This document shows, piece after piece, positions 40,888 through 48,944 of a stretch of 64,000 nucleotides of DNA; within the stretch, counting starts at the first letter, position 1, and each line of letters starts with the position of its first letter. Made by a program: the position numbers and the translations under genes. The DNA lies in assembly GCA_946482285.1 (NCBI GenBank), contig CAMLQK010000002.1:124001-188000 (forward strand), written 5' to 3'. Origin of the DNA: an uncultured Candidatus Saccharibacteria bacterium (lineage in GTDB: Bacteria > Patescibacteria > Saccharimonadia > Saccharimonadales > UBA4665). Under the pieces are notes generated by a model. The model worked only from the letters and a program-made list of their open reading frames with translations. It had not been told where the DNA came from and made no database searches.

Positions 40888-43293
40888 GTGGAAGTATTGC
40901 CGCAACATGACAGCCAGACAAAAGCTCAGATGCTTTTTGCTACTTCCGAAGAAGTGACGCATGAAGTAGAGGATCTTCATAGCCGATTAGTTGAGTTCGA
41001 TCCCGATTTTACGTACGACCCATCTGTTGAGCGCCCAATTATAGAAATTGTTAACGATGATGAAATCGCAGTCGAAGGCCGGCGCATGCAATTGACGCGC
41101 CTTGACCGGTTTATACTGAACGCACTGCGCATATCACAAGGCTACGCACAGACGTCAAGGGATATATTCGAGGCTGGATTTGAAGGTCATATATCAAGTA
41201 TTCAGCCGTCAATCACCAGGCTTTCGGCTTTTCTCTGCGAGGCAGCAGGCAGCGAAATTATTGCGCATGAATCATCGCCTTCGGCAAGAATACCAAAAAG
41301 CTATCTCTTGTTGCCAGAAGTAGAGATAATTGATACCCGTTCGCCGCAACGTACAAAGAAGCAATTTCTAGTAGAGCGATACGTTACCCCGTCTGAGGAT
41401 GGCACAATTACCGATAATGATGGATTGGTCCTATTTGCTAGCAGGAATGGCCGTATTAAAGTCACGCAGCAGCTATTGCATGATTTTCGCCATCTTGCGG
41501 ACGGCAGTGTAGGCCAGCAAGGGATATACGTAGCAAAAACATTTTCTATTAATTCCCCCGAGTCCCCACTCTTAACCGCAGATGAAGAAGCCGAGTTGCT
41601 GCTATTAAAAGAAGCTGCCCTAAAAGTGTATGTGGAGACTGGTGATGGTTACACCGAAGCAGAAACGCAAACTATCTTAAAGGGTGTGCATGCTTTTGAC
41701 AGATTGCTTGTAGCCCAAACTCGCTCATTACGCCGAATAGCAGGGAAATATGCTGCAGATAGGACGCCTTTTGCAGACCTCTACCAGGTGGGCTTTGAAC
41801 ATCTTATGAATGTTGTTGCCAGTGCCAAGCCGCAGCAAGATGGGACGCCACTCAATTTTAGGGTTGCTGCTCACCTTAGTAAATCATTGGTACACTATTC
41901 TATACGAGAGACGCTGTCACTTACTTCCTTTCCCAAGGAAGTGCTGCCCGACCTAAAGAAGATCCGGGAAGTTTTTGGAGTATTTGCGGAACAGGGCAAA
42001 GGCCAACCTGATACTCAAGCAATAGCCGAACACACCTCGCTGGCACCAGACAGAGTGCGCACTATTTTGAGATTATGGCGGGAAAAAGAGATCAACGACG
42101 GCATGCCCGATTACTACAGGGAGGCGGCAACGGCCAACACGGATAGTCCAGACCGGATCTTTGCCCTGGAGGAGGAGCGGCAGAGCCAGCTCGATGCCGT
42201 AACCACCGTATTTGAAAGCAAATCCCTAAAAGATGCCGAAAAAGTAGTACTAAGCTTATACTTTGGCATATTTCATGCCGGACTTAGCGGGTACGAACTG
42301 CGCCACAATACAGGCGACGGCACTTTTGTATATCCATATACCGAATCGGACTTCGAGGCACTGCTGGGCAAAAAGTTCGACTTAACTTTCATCGAAAGCC
42401 AACTGTTATGTCGCGCTAAGGGCTATGCCAGCAGGCGTTTCCTTGGCGGATTGCGCGCTGCACGTACAGTCCTTGTTGAAGATCCGCTTTTTGACCATTC
42501 AAGGTTTGTACGTGCAGAGGGTTTTGCGCAAAACCAAGAAGAGCGGGCACTTATCGTTGAGCAAGCGCTCAAACTCCAACCCGACAGCCCGATACAGCAT
42601 CCCCAAGCAGCCGCCCTGGCCAAGGACGGACTGTTCTTTAACCCAAAAATTATCCAACGTGTTTTTGGCAGCATGGCAGAATTTCACAAAGCATGTGGAT
42701 TTGAGGTTGATATGTCAACGCTTTTGCGTAGCATGAGTAACGAAGACATTGTCGCACTTGCACTCAAACTACAACCCGACGGCCCTTTGCGCCGAGGCGC
42801 AATAGAAAAACTTGCGGCTGACAATGCCTTTCCAGATAGGGGAACGTTAATTAGGCGATTCGGATCGATGGGCGCATTCCACGAAGCCTGCGGATTCAAA
42901 CAGCAGGAGCCTGAGTATGGCAGCGGAAGCAAAGAGGAACTTGTCGCGCTTGCGCTCAAACTCCAACCCGACGGTCCTTTGAGCAGCTCGCAAATCGAAA
43001 AACTATGCAATAATGGGGAGTTCATAAGTGTCACTGGCCTTAAGAGGCGATTCGGATCAATGGGCGCATTCCACGAAGCCTGCGGATTCGAAGCGAATAG
43101 CGCGGCAAGATACCGGTCCATGAACAACGAAGAACTCGTTGCTCTCGCTCTTGCGTGCGACCCTAAAGCCGAGTTTACGCCCGCAGATATCAGTGCTCTC
43201 AACGAAGCAGGCAAGCTTCCACGACCGGGAACTATACGCAGCCGCTTTGGATCAATCGCTGCATTCAACAAGGCCTGCGGCCTTACCAAGTAA
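40888..43293 (+). CDS. Sigma-70-like protein with four C-terminal HNH-type repeats
   Basis: An 801-residue protein. Residues 60-130 may form a winged helix (RRMQLTRLDRFILNALRISQG). Residues 225-450 read like sigma regions 1.2 to 3: LTADEEAELLLLKEAA, then AFDRLLVAQTRSLRRIAGKYA and ADLYQVGFEHLMNVVASAKP, the core of region 2, then a region-3-like helix set. From about 545 to the end are four repeats of about 60 residues, each ending RFGSMGAFHEACGF or close; this resembles the homing-endonuclease-associated HNH_repeat, a DNA-binding unit. No nuclease motif is present. The GTG start is uncertain; an ATG 14 codons downstream is possible. Confidence 0.7.
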   Translation: MEVLPQHDSQTKAQMLFATSEEVTHEVEDLHSRLVEFDPDFTYDPSVERPIIEIVNDDEIAVEGRRMQLTRLDRFILNALRISQGYAQTSRDIFEAGFEGHISSIQPSITRLSAFLCEAAGSEIIAHESSPSARIPKSYLLLPEVEIIDTRSPQRTKKQFLVERYVTPSEDGTITDNDGLVLFASRNGRIKVTQQLLHDFRHLADGSVGQQGIYVAKTFSINSPESPLLTADEEAELLLLKEAALKVYVETGDGYTEAETQTILKGVHAFDRLLVAQTRSLRRIAGKYAADRTPFADLYQVGFEHLMNVVASAKPQQDGTPLNFRVAAHLSKSLVHYSIRETLSLTSFPKEVLPDLKKIREVFGVFAEQGKGQPDTQAIAEHTSLAPDRVRTILRLWREKEINDGMPDYYREAATANTDSPDRIFALEEERQSQLDAVTTVFESKSLKDAEKVVLSLYFGIFHAGLSGYELRHNTGDGTFVYPYTESDFEALLGKKFDLTFIESQLLCRAKGYASRRFLGGLRAARTVLVEDPLFDHSRFVRAEGFAQNQEERALIVEQALKLQPDSPIQHPQAAALAKDGLFFNPKIIQRVFGSMAEFHKACGFEVDMSTLLRSMSNEDIVALALKLQPDGPLRRGAIEKLAADNAFPDRGTLIRRFGSMGAFHEACGFKQQEPEYGSGSKEELVALALKLQPDGPLSSSQIEKLCNNGEFISVTGLKRRFGSMGAFHEACGFEANSAARYRSMNNEELVALALACDPKAEFTPADISALNEAGKLPRPGTIRSRFGSIAAFNKACGLTK

Positions 43294-43306
43294 TCACTAT
43301 TGATTA

Positions 43307-44425
43307 CTATTGCACAAACTGGCTCAAACTCAACTGGAGCTCGCTCAGTGCGGGGCGCTGCAAAGGATCTTCCTGGGTATACGAGTCAACGAGTGCCAAA
43401 AATGACGGGTCAGAAACTTGGTAGTATTCAGCTATGCGTCGCAGGTTAACACCCATCTCAAACGCCATTTCCGACTCTTCGACTGTCCCAAAAGCACGGT
43501 CAGGTGCGCCACCCGAACCACCAATCAATTGGTCAAATATATCGCCTCCGGCTGGCTTTGGGCGCCGCTCGGGCGGCCAATAATCTCGGCGGGCTGTATA
43601 TCCATCCATGCTATCGTCGACACGACGTAAACCGTCAAAGTCAAACCATAGGGCGCTGTCACGTTGCGTATCAATGCCGATATTTTCTAAGCATATATCT
43701 GTCAGGCGTAAATTGTGGCGTGTCAAAAAGTCCAAGCCATCGAGCGCTTGCTGTACGTATGTTACCGCTTGGGCAAATGGTGGTCTGTGGCCTGTGTCTT
43801 CAAGCAACTCGTGCAGCGTCGTTATAGGAAGTTGCCGCTGGATTTGAATACCCTCATGAGCCTTAGAAGTAGGGTCGATCGCCTCAATATTATAGGCAAT
43901 ATGAGGACTCCGATCGGGCTGTGCATACAAGTGATCAAGTGCGCGTAGCCGGTCCACTTTTGCAGCTTGCGGCTCGGCATCAAAATTCCAGTCGTAGTCA
44001 ATCGGGCGTTTCGCTAACAGACCGCCATGTGCAAAGCCAACACGACGTGTTTTCATTAAACCAACTATTACGAATTCATGCTCTGGATAAGCTGCATCTA
44101 ACTGTGCCGCAACCTCTCCGCGTAAGCGCTCGAGACCAGACTCAATAAGTGCTACTTCTTCAGGTACAGAGTCTGCACGAAGGCAGTGAGGCTTGTCGCG
44201 CCATGACTCGGGAAAGGCTTTGTACCACAGGTGGTTGGCATCGCCAAAAGGGATAATAACTGGTTGGCCTTCTGGCAAATCGCCAACTGCCCGAACTCCA
44301 CGATCAATAAGCTCGTGTGTCTCAGCGGCAGGCAACGCTGATTCGCTCGATATATATCGCTCTTCGAGCTCCTGGAAAGCAGCGTAAGTGTCGTCTGAAG
44401 CATAACTAAACTCTACGTAACGCAT
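43307..44425 (-). CDS. Protein-kinase-like protein, probably inactive
   Basis: A 372-residue protein. The C-terminal half has a kinase C-lobe pattern: ALDGLDFLTRHNLRLTDICLENIGI in place of the HRDxKxxN catalytic loop, LWFDFDGLRRVDD in place of DFG, and ending with DPLQRPALSELQLSL, like subdomain XI. The catalytic HRD aspartate seems displaced and no glycine-rich loop or VAIK lysine is evident, so it may be a pseudokinase. On the minus strand TATAAT is placed 8 nt before the ATG. It lies between the sigma-like and VOC genes. Confidence 0.6.
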   Translation of the reverse strand: MRYVEFSYASDDTYAAFQELEERYISSESALPAAETHELIDRGVRAVGDLPEGQPVIIPFGDANHLWYKAFPESWRDKPHCLRADSVPEEVALIESGLERLRGEVAAQLDAAYPEHEFVIVGLMKTRRVGFAHGGLLAKRPIDYDWNFDAEPQAAKVDRLRALDHLYAQPDRSPHIAYNIEAIDPTSKAHEGIQIQRQLPITTLHELLEDTGHRPPFAQAVTYVQQALDGLDFLTRHNLRLTDICLENIGIDTQRDSALWFDFDGLRRVDDSMDGYTARRDYWPPERRPKPAGGDIFDQLIGGSGGAPDRAFGTVEESEMAFEMGVNLRRIAEYYQVSDPSFLALVDSYTQEDPLQRPALSELQLSLSQFVQ

Positions 44426-44586
44426 ATATTATAATTATAACACATTTTGTGTTGTTTTTCAATGTTTTGGACACAGCCACCGATGTGGGCACTGTAAAAT
44501 CACCCATGTCCTATGCGCATGTCCGTTTCGTACAATACCTCCACGCGGCGCCATGTTACGATTATTCCGGAATATAAGGAGAACGT

Positions 44587-44961
44587 ATGAAAAAAATCTA
44601 TCCGTTAATCATCACCGACAAGCTCAAAGAATGTGCAGACTTTTACGCCGACAACTTTGGTTTTGATAAAATTTTTGAACAGGATTGGTACATTCAGCTA
44701 CTACACAAACAAAGCGGCGCCGAACTTGCTTTTATGGTGCCGAATGCCGCTAACCAGCCCGAGCAACTCCATGCCGGCTTTGACGGCCATGGCCTGGTAC
44801 TCAGCTTTGAAGTGGACGACGCCGAAGCAGAGTATAAGCAGCTAAAAAATAACGTAGATGTATTTTATGAACTTACTACCGAGGAATGGGGCCAAAAACA
44901 CTTCATGGTGATGGGCTTAGCCGGAGAAGTCATCGACGTCGTGCAGCAGCTCGAAGCATAA
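44587..44961 (+). CDS. VOC-superfamily (glyoxalase-fold) protein
   Basis: A 124-residue single-domain protein of the vicinal-oxygen-chelate fold with the beta-alpha-beta-beta-beta pattern: IYPLIITDKLKECADFYADNFGF, then WYIQLLHKQSGAELAFM, and the second half VLSFEVDDAEAEYKQL to HFMVMGLAGEVIDVVQ. Members range from glyoxalase to antibiotic-resistance proteins; the substrate is unknown. AAGGAG precedes the ATG. A hairpin CCCGTTAcCCTC/GAGGtTAACGGG follows the gene (44971-45004) and may end transcription. Confidence 0.8.
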   Translation: MKKIYPLIITDKLKECADFYADNFGFDKIFEQDWYIQLLHKQSGAELAFMVPNAANQPEQLHAGFDGHGLVLSFEVDDAEAEYKQLKNNVDVFYELTTEEWGQKHFMVMGLAGEVIDVVQQLEA

Positions 44962-45065
44962 ATGCGGCCGTCCCGTTACCCTCAAAGCAAAAGAGGTTAA
45001 CGGGCTTCCGTTTCGCCATAACAGATCCTGACGGGATACTAATCGATATAGTACAATTTATCTAA

Positions 45066-45803
45066 ATGGCTACAACAATAAAAATTACTGACATGTTTGG
45101 CGCCAATCTAGCGGCCATACTCGCAGAAAAAATTGCGCACGTTTATCCCGCCCTGGACAGCCAAGGCTTTATCGATACTGTTGGTGTGCGCACGGTGGAC
45201 AAAACCTATACACAACGTATCGAGATCATTGCCGACGTACTGCGTGAGTTTCTGCCTCCAGACTACTCCAAAGCGTTAGCCATCCTTCTAAAGATCTTAG
45301 GGCCAGAAAATCCACATGAGACTGGCATGTTCACTAATTTTTATTGGCTTATGCCAGTGGGCAAGTTTATTGAAAAATATGGGCTTGATAGCTTTGATGC
45401 TTCTATGCAGGCCATCGCCGAAGTAACAAAGCGTAATACCGGCGAATACGCCGTGCGGCCGTACATCCGCAAAGATCCCGTCAAAGCACTGGCATATCTG
45501 AAGCAATGGGCTAGATCTGACAATTTTCATTTGCGTAGGCTGGCTAGCGAGGGCCTGCGGCCAAAGTTACCATGGGCGCCCAAGCTGGACACATTCATAG
45601 ACAACCCAATGCCGGCATTTGAGATTCTGGAAATACTCAAGGAAGATCCAGTGAAATTTGTACAAAAATCTGTTGCCAATCATCTAACCGACTACCTAAA
45701 AGTCAATGTCGGACCAACTCGCGAGCTTATCAAAGTGTGGCAAACATCTGCCAACCCAAATACGCAATGGATCATCAAACACGCTACAAGGAAGCTGTCG
45801 TAG
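45066..45803 (+). CDS. DNA alkylation repair protein, AlkC/AlkD-like HEAT repeat
   Basis: A 245-residue helical-repeat protein of the AlkC/AlkD class of DNA glycosylases that remove alkylated bases such as 3-methyladenine. The segment LRRLASEGLRPKLPWAPKL is distinctive for AlkC-type proteins, and the surrounding pairs of helices (VKALAYLKQWARSDNFH; FEILEILKEDPVKFVQKSVANHL) are HEAT-like. The C-terminal NTQWIIKHATRKL is also typical. TACAAT (45052-45057) lies 8 nt before the ATG, indicating a leaderless mRNA. Confidence 0.85.
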   Translation: MATTIKITDMFGANLAAILAEKIAHVYPALDSQGFIDTVGVRTVDKTYTQRIEIIADVLREFLPPDYSKALAILLKILGPENPHETGMFTNFYWLMPVGKFIEKYGLDSFDASMQAIAEVTKRNTGEYAVRPYIRKDPVKALAYLKQWARSDNFHLRRLASEGLRPKLPWAPKLDTFIDNPMPAFEILEILKEDPVKFVQKSVANHLTDYLKVNVGPTRELIKVWQTSANPNTQWIIKHATRKLS

Positions 45804-45876
45804 CGGATTTAAAATTCATATTTCCGTTGCGTTTATAAACCGCGTATAATAAGCACAAGTAAGATAGGTTATCCGC

Positions 45877-47544
45877 ATGGCGCGACTTCCGGTACCGGGT
45901 TCCGATGATGGACAATGGGGTGATATTTTAAATGACTTCTTGGAGGTCGCGCATCAAGCTGATGGCACCCTTAAAACTGCCGAGCTAACTGCTGCCGGTG
46001 CCGAAATAGTATCAAACAAAGGGCAAGTCAATGGCTATGCACCACTGAATGGGTCGTCACAAGTACCAGTTGCCCATATACCCATTGGCACCTCCAGTAC
46101 AACTGTTGCCGCAGGCGATGACAGTCGCATAACTGGCGCACTGCAAACTAGCAGCGCGGCAGGCGGGGACCTAAATGGTACGTACCCCAATCCCGGAGTC
46201 GCAAAGATTAATGGCGTTACTATCAGCGGAACCCCCGCCAGCGGCAATATCCTGACAGCTAGTAGCAGCACCGCAGCATCATGGCAGGCGCCAAGCAGCA
46301 ACGAGTGGCAGTTTAATGTTCAATCTGCCCCATACAATGCCGCCGGTGACGGCACCACAAATGATACAGCTGCCATCCAGGCAGCAATTGACGATGCTGC
46401 GGCCTATGCCGCCGCCAACTCTGGCTATGCTGAAGTTATTTTCCCACCCGCAATTTACCTGCTGTCATCAGCAGGACGCACCGACCGCAGTGGTAATGCG
46501 CAGTTGGCGCTCCCCGTGCGAAGCGGTACAAGCAATAAAATAACACTAGCACTTATCGGTACAGAGGATGCTGCATCCATGCCACACTGGAACGCCACCA
46601 CTCCACAGCTTAATGGTGTCGTACTGAAGTCAACTTGGAATGCTACGGACCTATCGGCAACGTCCAACGAAGGAAGTGTAATTGGTGGGCCAACGTTGCC
46701 CAACGGCTACGTATCAGGAGCAAACTATTCAAACTGCAATATCGTCATCAAAGGTATCCAGGTGCAAGTACCGTTTACGAGCCGAGGCTCAGACACATCG
46801 GGCATTGATTTGCGCGGCATAGCCAACGCGCATATAGAGGGTGTTGCATTTTTCCCAGCGGCGACACCTACACAACTCAATGGCACATACACTACGCCAG
46901 GCTGGAATTTCGGTGTTGCTATGCCTGTTCCCGGCAATAACGACTTATCAATTCTGCGCAATTGCAGCATTGAAGGCGCAACCTACGGCATTTACCTTGG
47001 TGAGCATACTGCAGCCGACAGAGTAGCAACCATATACTGCTATACCGGAATACTAACTGGCGGATTCTTTAGTTCGGTCGGGCAGTTTCATCACAACTGG
47101 ATTGGCAGTGCCAGCGTTGAGGCTTGCGTCAATGGTGTGCACATTGTCGCAAGTGGCAAAATTATTATTGACAGTATGTCTGTCGAAGGAAGCATGAACC
47201 ATGTCGTTGACAGCACAGGAAACGCTACAGGCTCGATCAGCCTTGGCGGCATCATCAGCACCATTAATGTCTCCGATCCATGTGGCGTCAAGGTAACGTA
47301 TGTCGACCGCAAGCCAGGCGCCGCGACAGCCCCAACCATGCCTGCAAGCACTACGGCACACCGCAATACACTATGGCGTGACGCGGCAGTTCAAGTCAGC
47401 AATGGCACCGCAACAGTCACGAATGTGGCAGTCGATGGTACGGCCATTTTGAGTGGCCCTGGAATGGTTATTGTACCTTCCGGTAAAAACATTACAGTTA
47501 CCTACAGTGGCGGTACGCCAACCTGGACATGGACACTGCTGTAG
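45877..47544 (+). CDS. WGDxLN-family protein 2, pectate-lyase-like beta-helix
   Basis: A 555-residue protein. It opens with the shared module RLPVPGSDDGQWGDILNDFL (residues 3-22) and has a linker with phage-tail-like VPVAHIPIGTSSTTVAAGDDSRITG. From about residue 145 (FNVQSAPYNAAGDGTTNDTAAIQAAIDDA) it has the hallmark start of GH28/pectate-lyase-3 right-handed beta-helices. The helix coils continue to about 450 and a small strand domain (VSNGTATVTNVAVDGTA) closes it. A surface polysaccharide-binding or -degrading role is plausible but catalytic residues were not identified. No signal peptide is seen. Confidence 0.78.
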   Translation: MARLPVPGSDDGQWGDILNDFLEVAHQADGTLKTAELTAAGAEIVSNKGQVNGYAPLNGSSQVPVAHIPIGTSSTTVAAGDDSRITGALQTSSAAGGDLNGTYPNPGVAKINGVTISGTPASGNILTASSSTAASWQAPSSNEWQFNVQSAPYNAAGDGTTNDTAAIQAAIDDAAAYAAANSGYAEVIFPPAIYLLSSAGRTDRSGNAQLALPVRSGTSNKITLALIGTEDAASMPHWNATTPQLNGVVLKSTWNATDLSATSNEGSVIGGPTLPNGYVSGANYSNCNIVIKGIQVQVPFTSRGSDTSGIDLRGIANAHIEGVAFFPAATPTQLNGTYTTPGWNFGVAMPVPGNNDLSILRNCSIEGATYGIYLGEHTAADRVATIYCYTGILTGGFFSSVGQFHHNWIGSASVEACVNGVHIVASGKIIIDSMSVEGSMNHVVDSTGNATGSISLGGIISTINVSDPCGVKVTYVDRKPGAATAPTMPASTTAHRNTLWRDAAVQVSNGTATVTNVAVDGTAILSGPGMVIVPSGKNITVTYSGGTPTWTWTLL

Positions 47545-47561
47545 TCTATATAGAATTATTG

Positions 47562-47663
47562 TGTTGACGGGGCAGAGAGCGAGCGCGGAGAGGGGCGTGG
47601 CAGCAGTTGCCGAAGCACTGGAGTACTACTGTACGCCCCTCCCGCTTTGCACGTCCCGTTAAC
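47562..47663 (-). other. GC-10 trailer
   Basis: The outer GTTGACGGG (47562-47570) pairs with CCCGTTAAC (47655-47663), overlapping the stop codon. Inside, AGGGGCGT (47591-47598) pairs with ACGCCCCT (47633-47640), enclosing a smaller CAG-rich hairpin. Confidence 0.65.
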
Positions 47664-48099
47664 TCCTCAGATCGAGGTTGGAGTAGTTAAGCAGTGATGT
47701 CAAGAAGCACTGCAGTGTTTCCAGCGCTTCTTGGCCAGTCAGCTCGACAGTCTCCTCAGATTGCACTGGTGGCCTGATAACGTCAGTGCGGTATAGGGTG
47801 GCGTAGTTCTTGTCACGCATGCTGCGCAGTTTGGAGGCCGCCGAGGTACCATCCAACACTGCTTCGACGCGCTTGATAAGACCGATGTCGTTGAGGACAT
47901 ATGCGAGCCGTCCGTCCGCCCATTCTTCGACCTCTGCCAGCGGCGCCTGGCGCGGCAGTACTGGTCCGCCGACCATACCGACCGTCCGGGGGAGCACCAG
48001 CTTGAGCTTCTCGTATGCGCCAGACCCCTGTATCAGCACTAGCTGGTACAGTGCCCGAGCATCACCAGCGGTGCCGGTGGGTGGCAGGTTGGCATCCAT
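47659..48099 (-). CDS. GC-10: protein of unknown function
   Basis: About 146 residues, not recognised, soluble, with segments such as ALYQLVLIQGSGAYEKLKLVLP and WADGRLAYVLNDIGLIKRVEAVLDG. The reading frame is open 21 codons further upstream (to 48162), but those codons (ATA, CTA, AGG, AGA) do not share the GC-ending style. They also include a GAATG/CATTC hairpin and lie directly after a TACTAT-type -10 box. I therefore place the start at the ATG at 48099 and treat the upstream part as leader. No strong ribosome-binding site is seen. Confidence 0.6.
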   Translation of the reverse strand: MDANLPPTGTAGDARALYQLVLIQGSGAYEKLKLVLPRTVGMVGGPVLPRQAPLAEVEEWADGRLAYVLNDIGLIKRVEAVLDGTSAASKLRSMRDKNYATLYRTDVIRPPVQSEETVELTGQEALETLQCFLTSLLNYSNLDLRS

Positions 48100-48207
48100 A
48101 ACCACTCGCTCTCTGCTAAAGAATGCCCTTAGACATTCGTGGGTGACTATAGTGTCTTGCATATAGTATCTGTTTATTGACTTTCTTACAAACCATGTTC
48201 AGAAATT

Positions 48208-48228
48208 AAAAAGCCCGCATGGTGCGGG
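48208..48228 (-). terminator. Intrinsic terminator of GC-11
   Basis: Minus strand CCCGC, loop ACCAT, GCGGG, CTTTTT. It lies downstream of the GC-11 trailer. Confidence 0.8.
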
Positions 48229-48249
48229 TATTATTTATCTGGTAGGGAT

Positions 48250-48290
48250 CCGAGGGGCAAGCCATTATTGTGTGGTGGCTTGCCCCTCGG
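48250..48290 (-). other. GC-11 trailer hairpin
   Basis: CCGAGGGGCAAGCCA (48250-48264) pairs perfectly with TGGCTTGCCCCTCGG (48276-48290) around an 11-nt loop. Confidence 0.8.
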
Positions 48291-48326
48291 GCGGATGGTG
48301 GTTTGCTGCGAGAGGCCTGAAGCCGC

Positions 48327-48815
48327 CTAATACGGCGTACGGGCTACGAGCTGCGGCCCATGAGGACTGCGTTCCCAAGCGCCATACACGCCGCCGTTGC
48401 AGAGCATGACTGCAGCAGCAACATTGTCCGTAGTCAGCTGCTGGATCGCCCAGGCATGGGCAGCGTCGAAGGTCGTGGCGTCCAAGCCAAAGTGACCCGT
48501 GACGACCTGCGTCGCAGCAGCGTCGACGAATTCAGCCAGCCACTCGCCCCGGTACTCTGCGGCACGAGCAACATGCAGCAGATTGCGGACGTACAGGGCG
48601 TCACTATGCTTCAGCACAGGACGACACCAAATAGCGACCACCTGCAACGCGTCCTCGATGACGTAAGCACGGTGCCACGCGGCGGTCAAATACGCCCTCA
48701 GGCACGCCTCCACCTGGCTGGCACAACCAATGCCCCTGTTGTAGCCGATCCTGCACGCCAGTGAACCCGCTTGTTCGTTGCCCAGATCGCTGCTGTGCAG
48801 CTGCATTGCAAACAC
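48327..48815 (-). CDS. GC-11: helical protein of unknown function
   Basis: About 163 residues, mostly helical, with three to five cysteines (SLACRIGY, GIGCASQVEACLR, IWCRPVL, MLCNGG). No signal peptide or known family is visible. AAGGAGG sits at what would be codons 2-4 of a longer reading starting at 48833. The true start is therefore probably the GTG at 48815, seven nucleotides after that site, or the ATG three codons later. Codons are GC-ending. On the minus strand TATAAT lies at 48854-48859 and a small TCTC/GAGA hairpin covers the leader. Confidence 0.65.
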   Translation of the reverse strand: MFAMQLHSSDLGNEQAGSLACRIGYNRGIGCASQVEACLRAYLTAAWHRAYVIEDALQVVAIWCRPVLKHSDALYVRNLLHVARAAEYRGEWLAEFVDAAATQVVTGHFGLDATTFDAAHAWAIQQLTTDNVAAAVMLCNGGVYGAWERSPHGPQLVARTPY

Positions 48816-48944
48816 AAGAGCCACCTCCTTCATCTCGGGGTGAGACTTAGCATATTATACAATGAAACAACTGCTTTATACGATTGACGCGCAATAGGCT
48901 GGCATGTACACTGGCATGGATCGTCAAAATCCGACCTCCAACGC

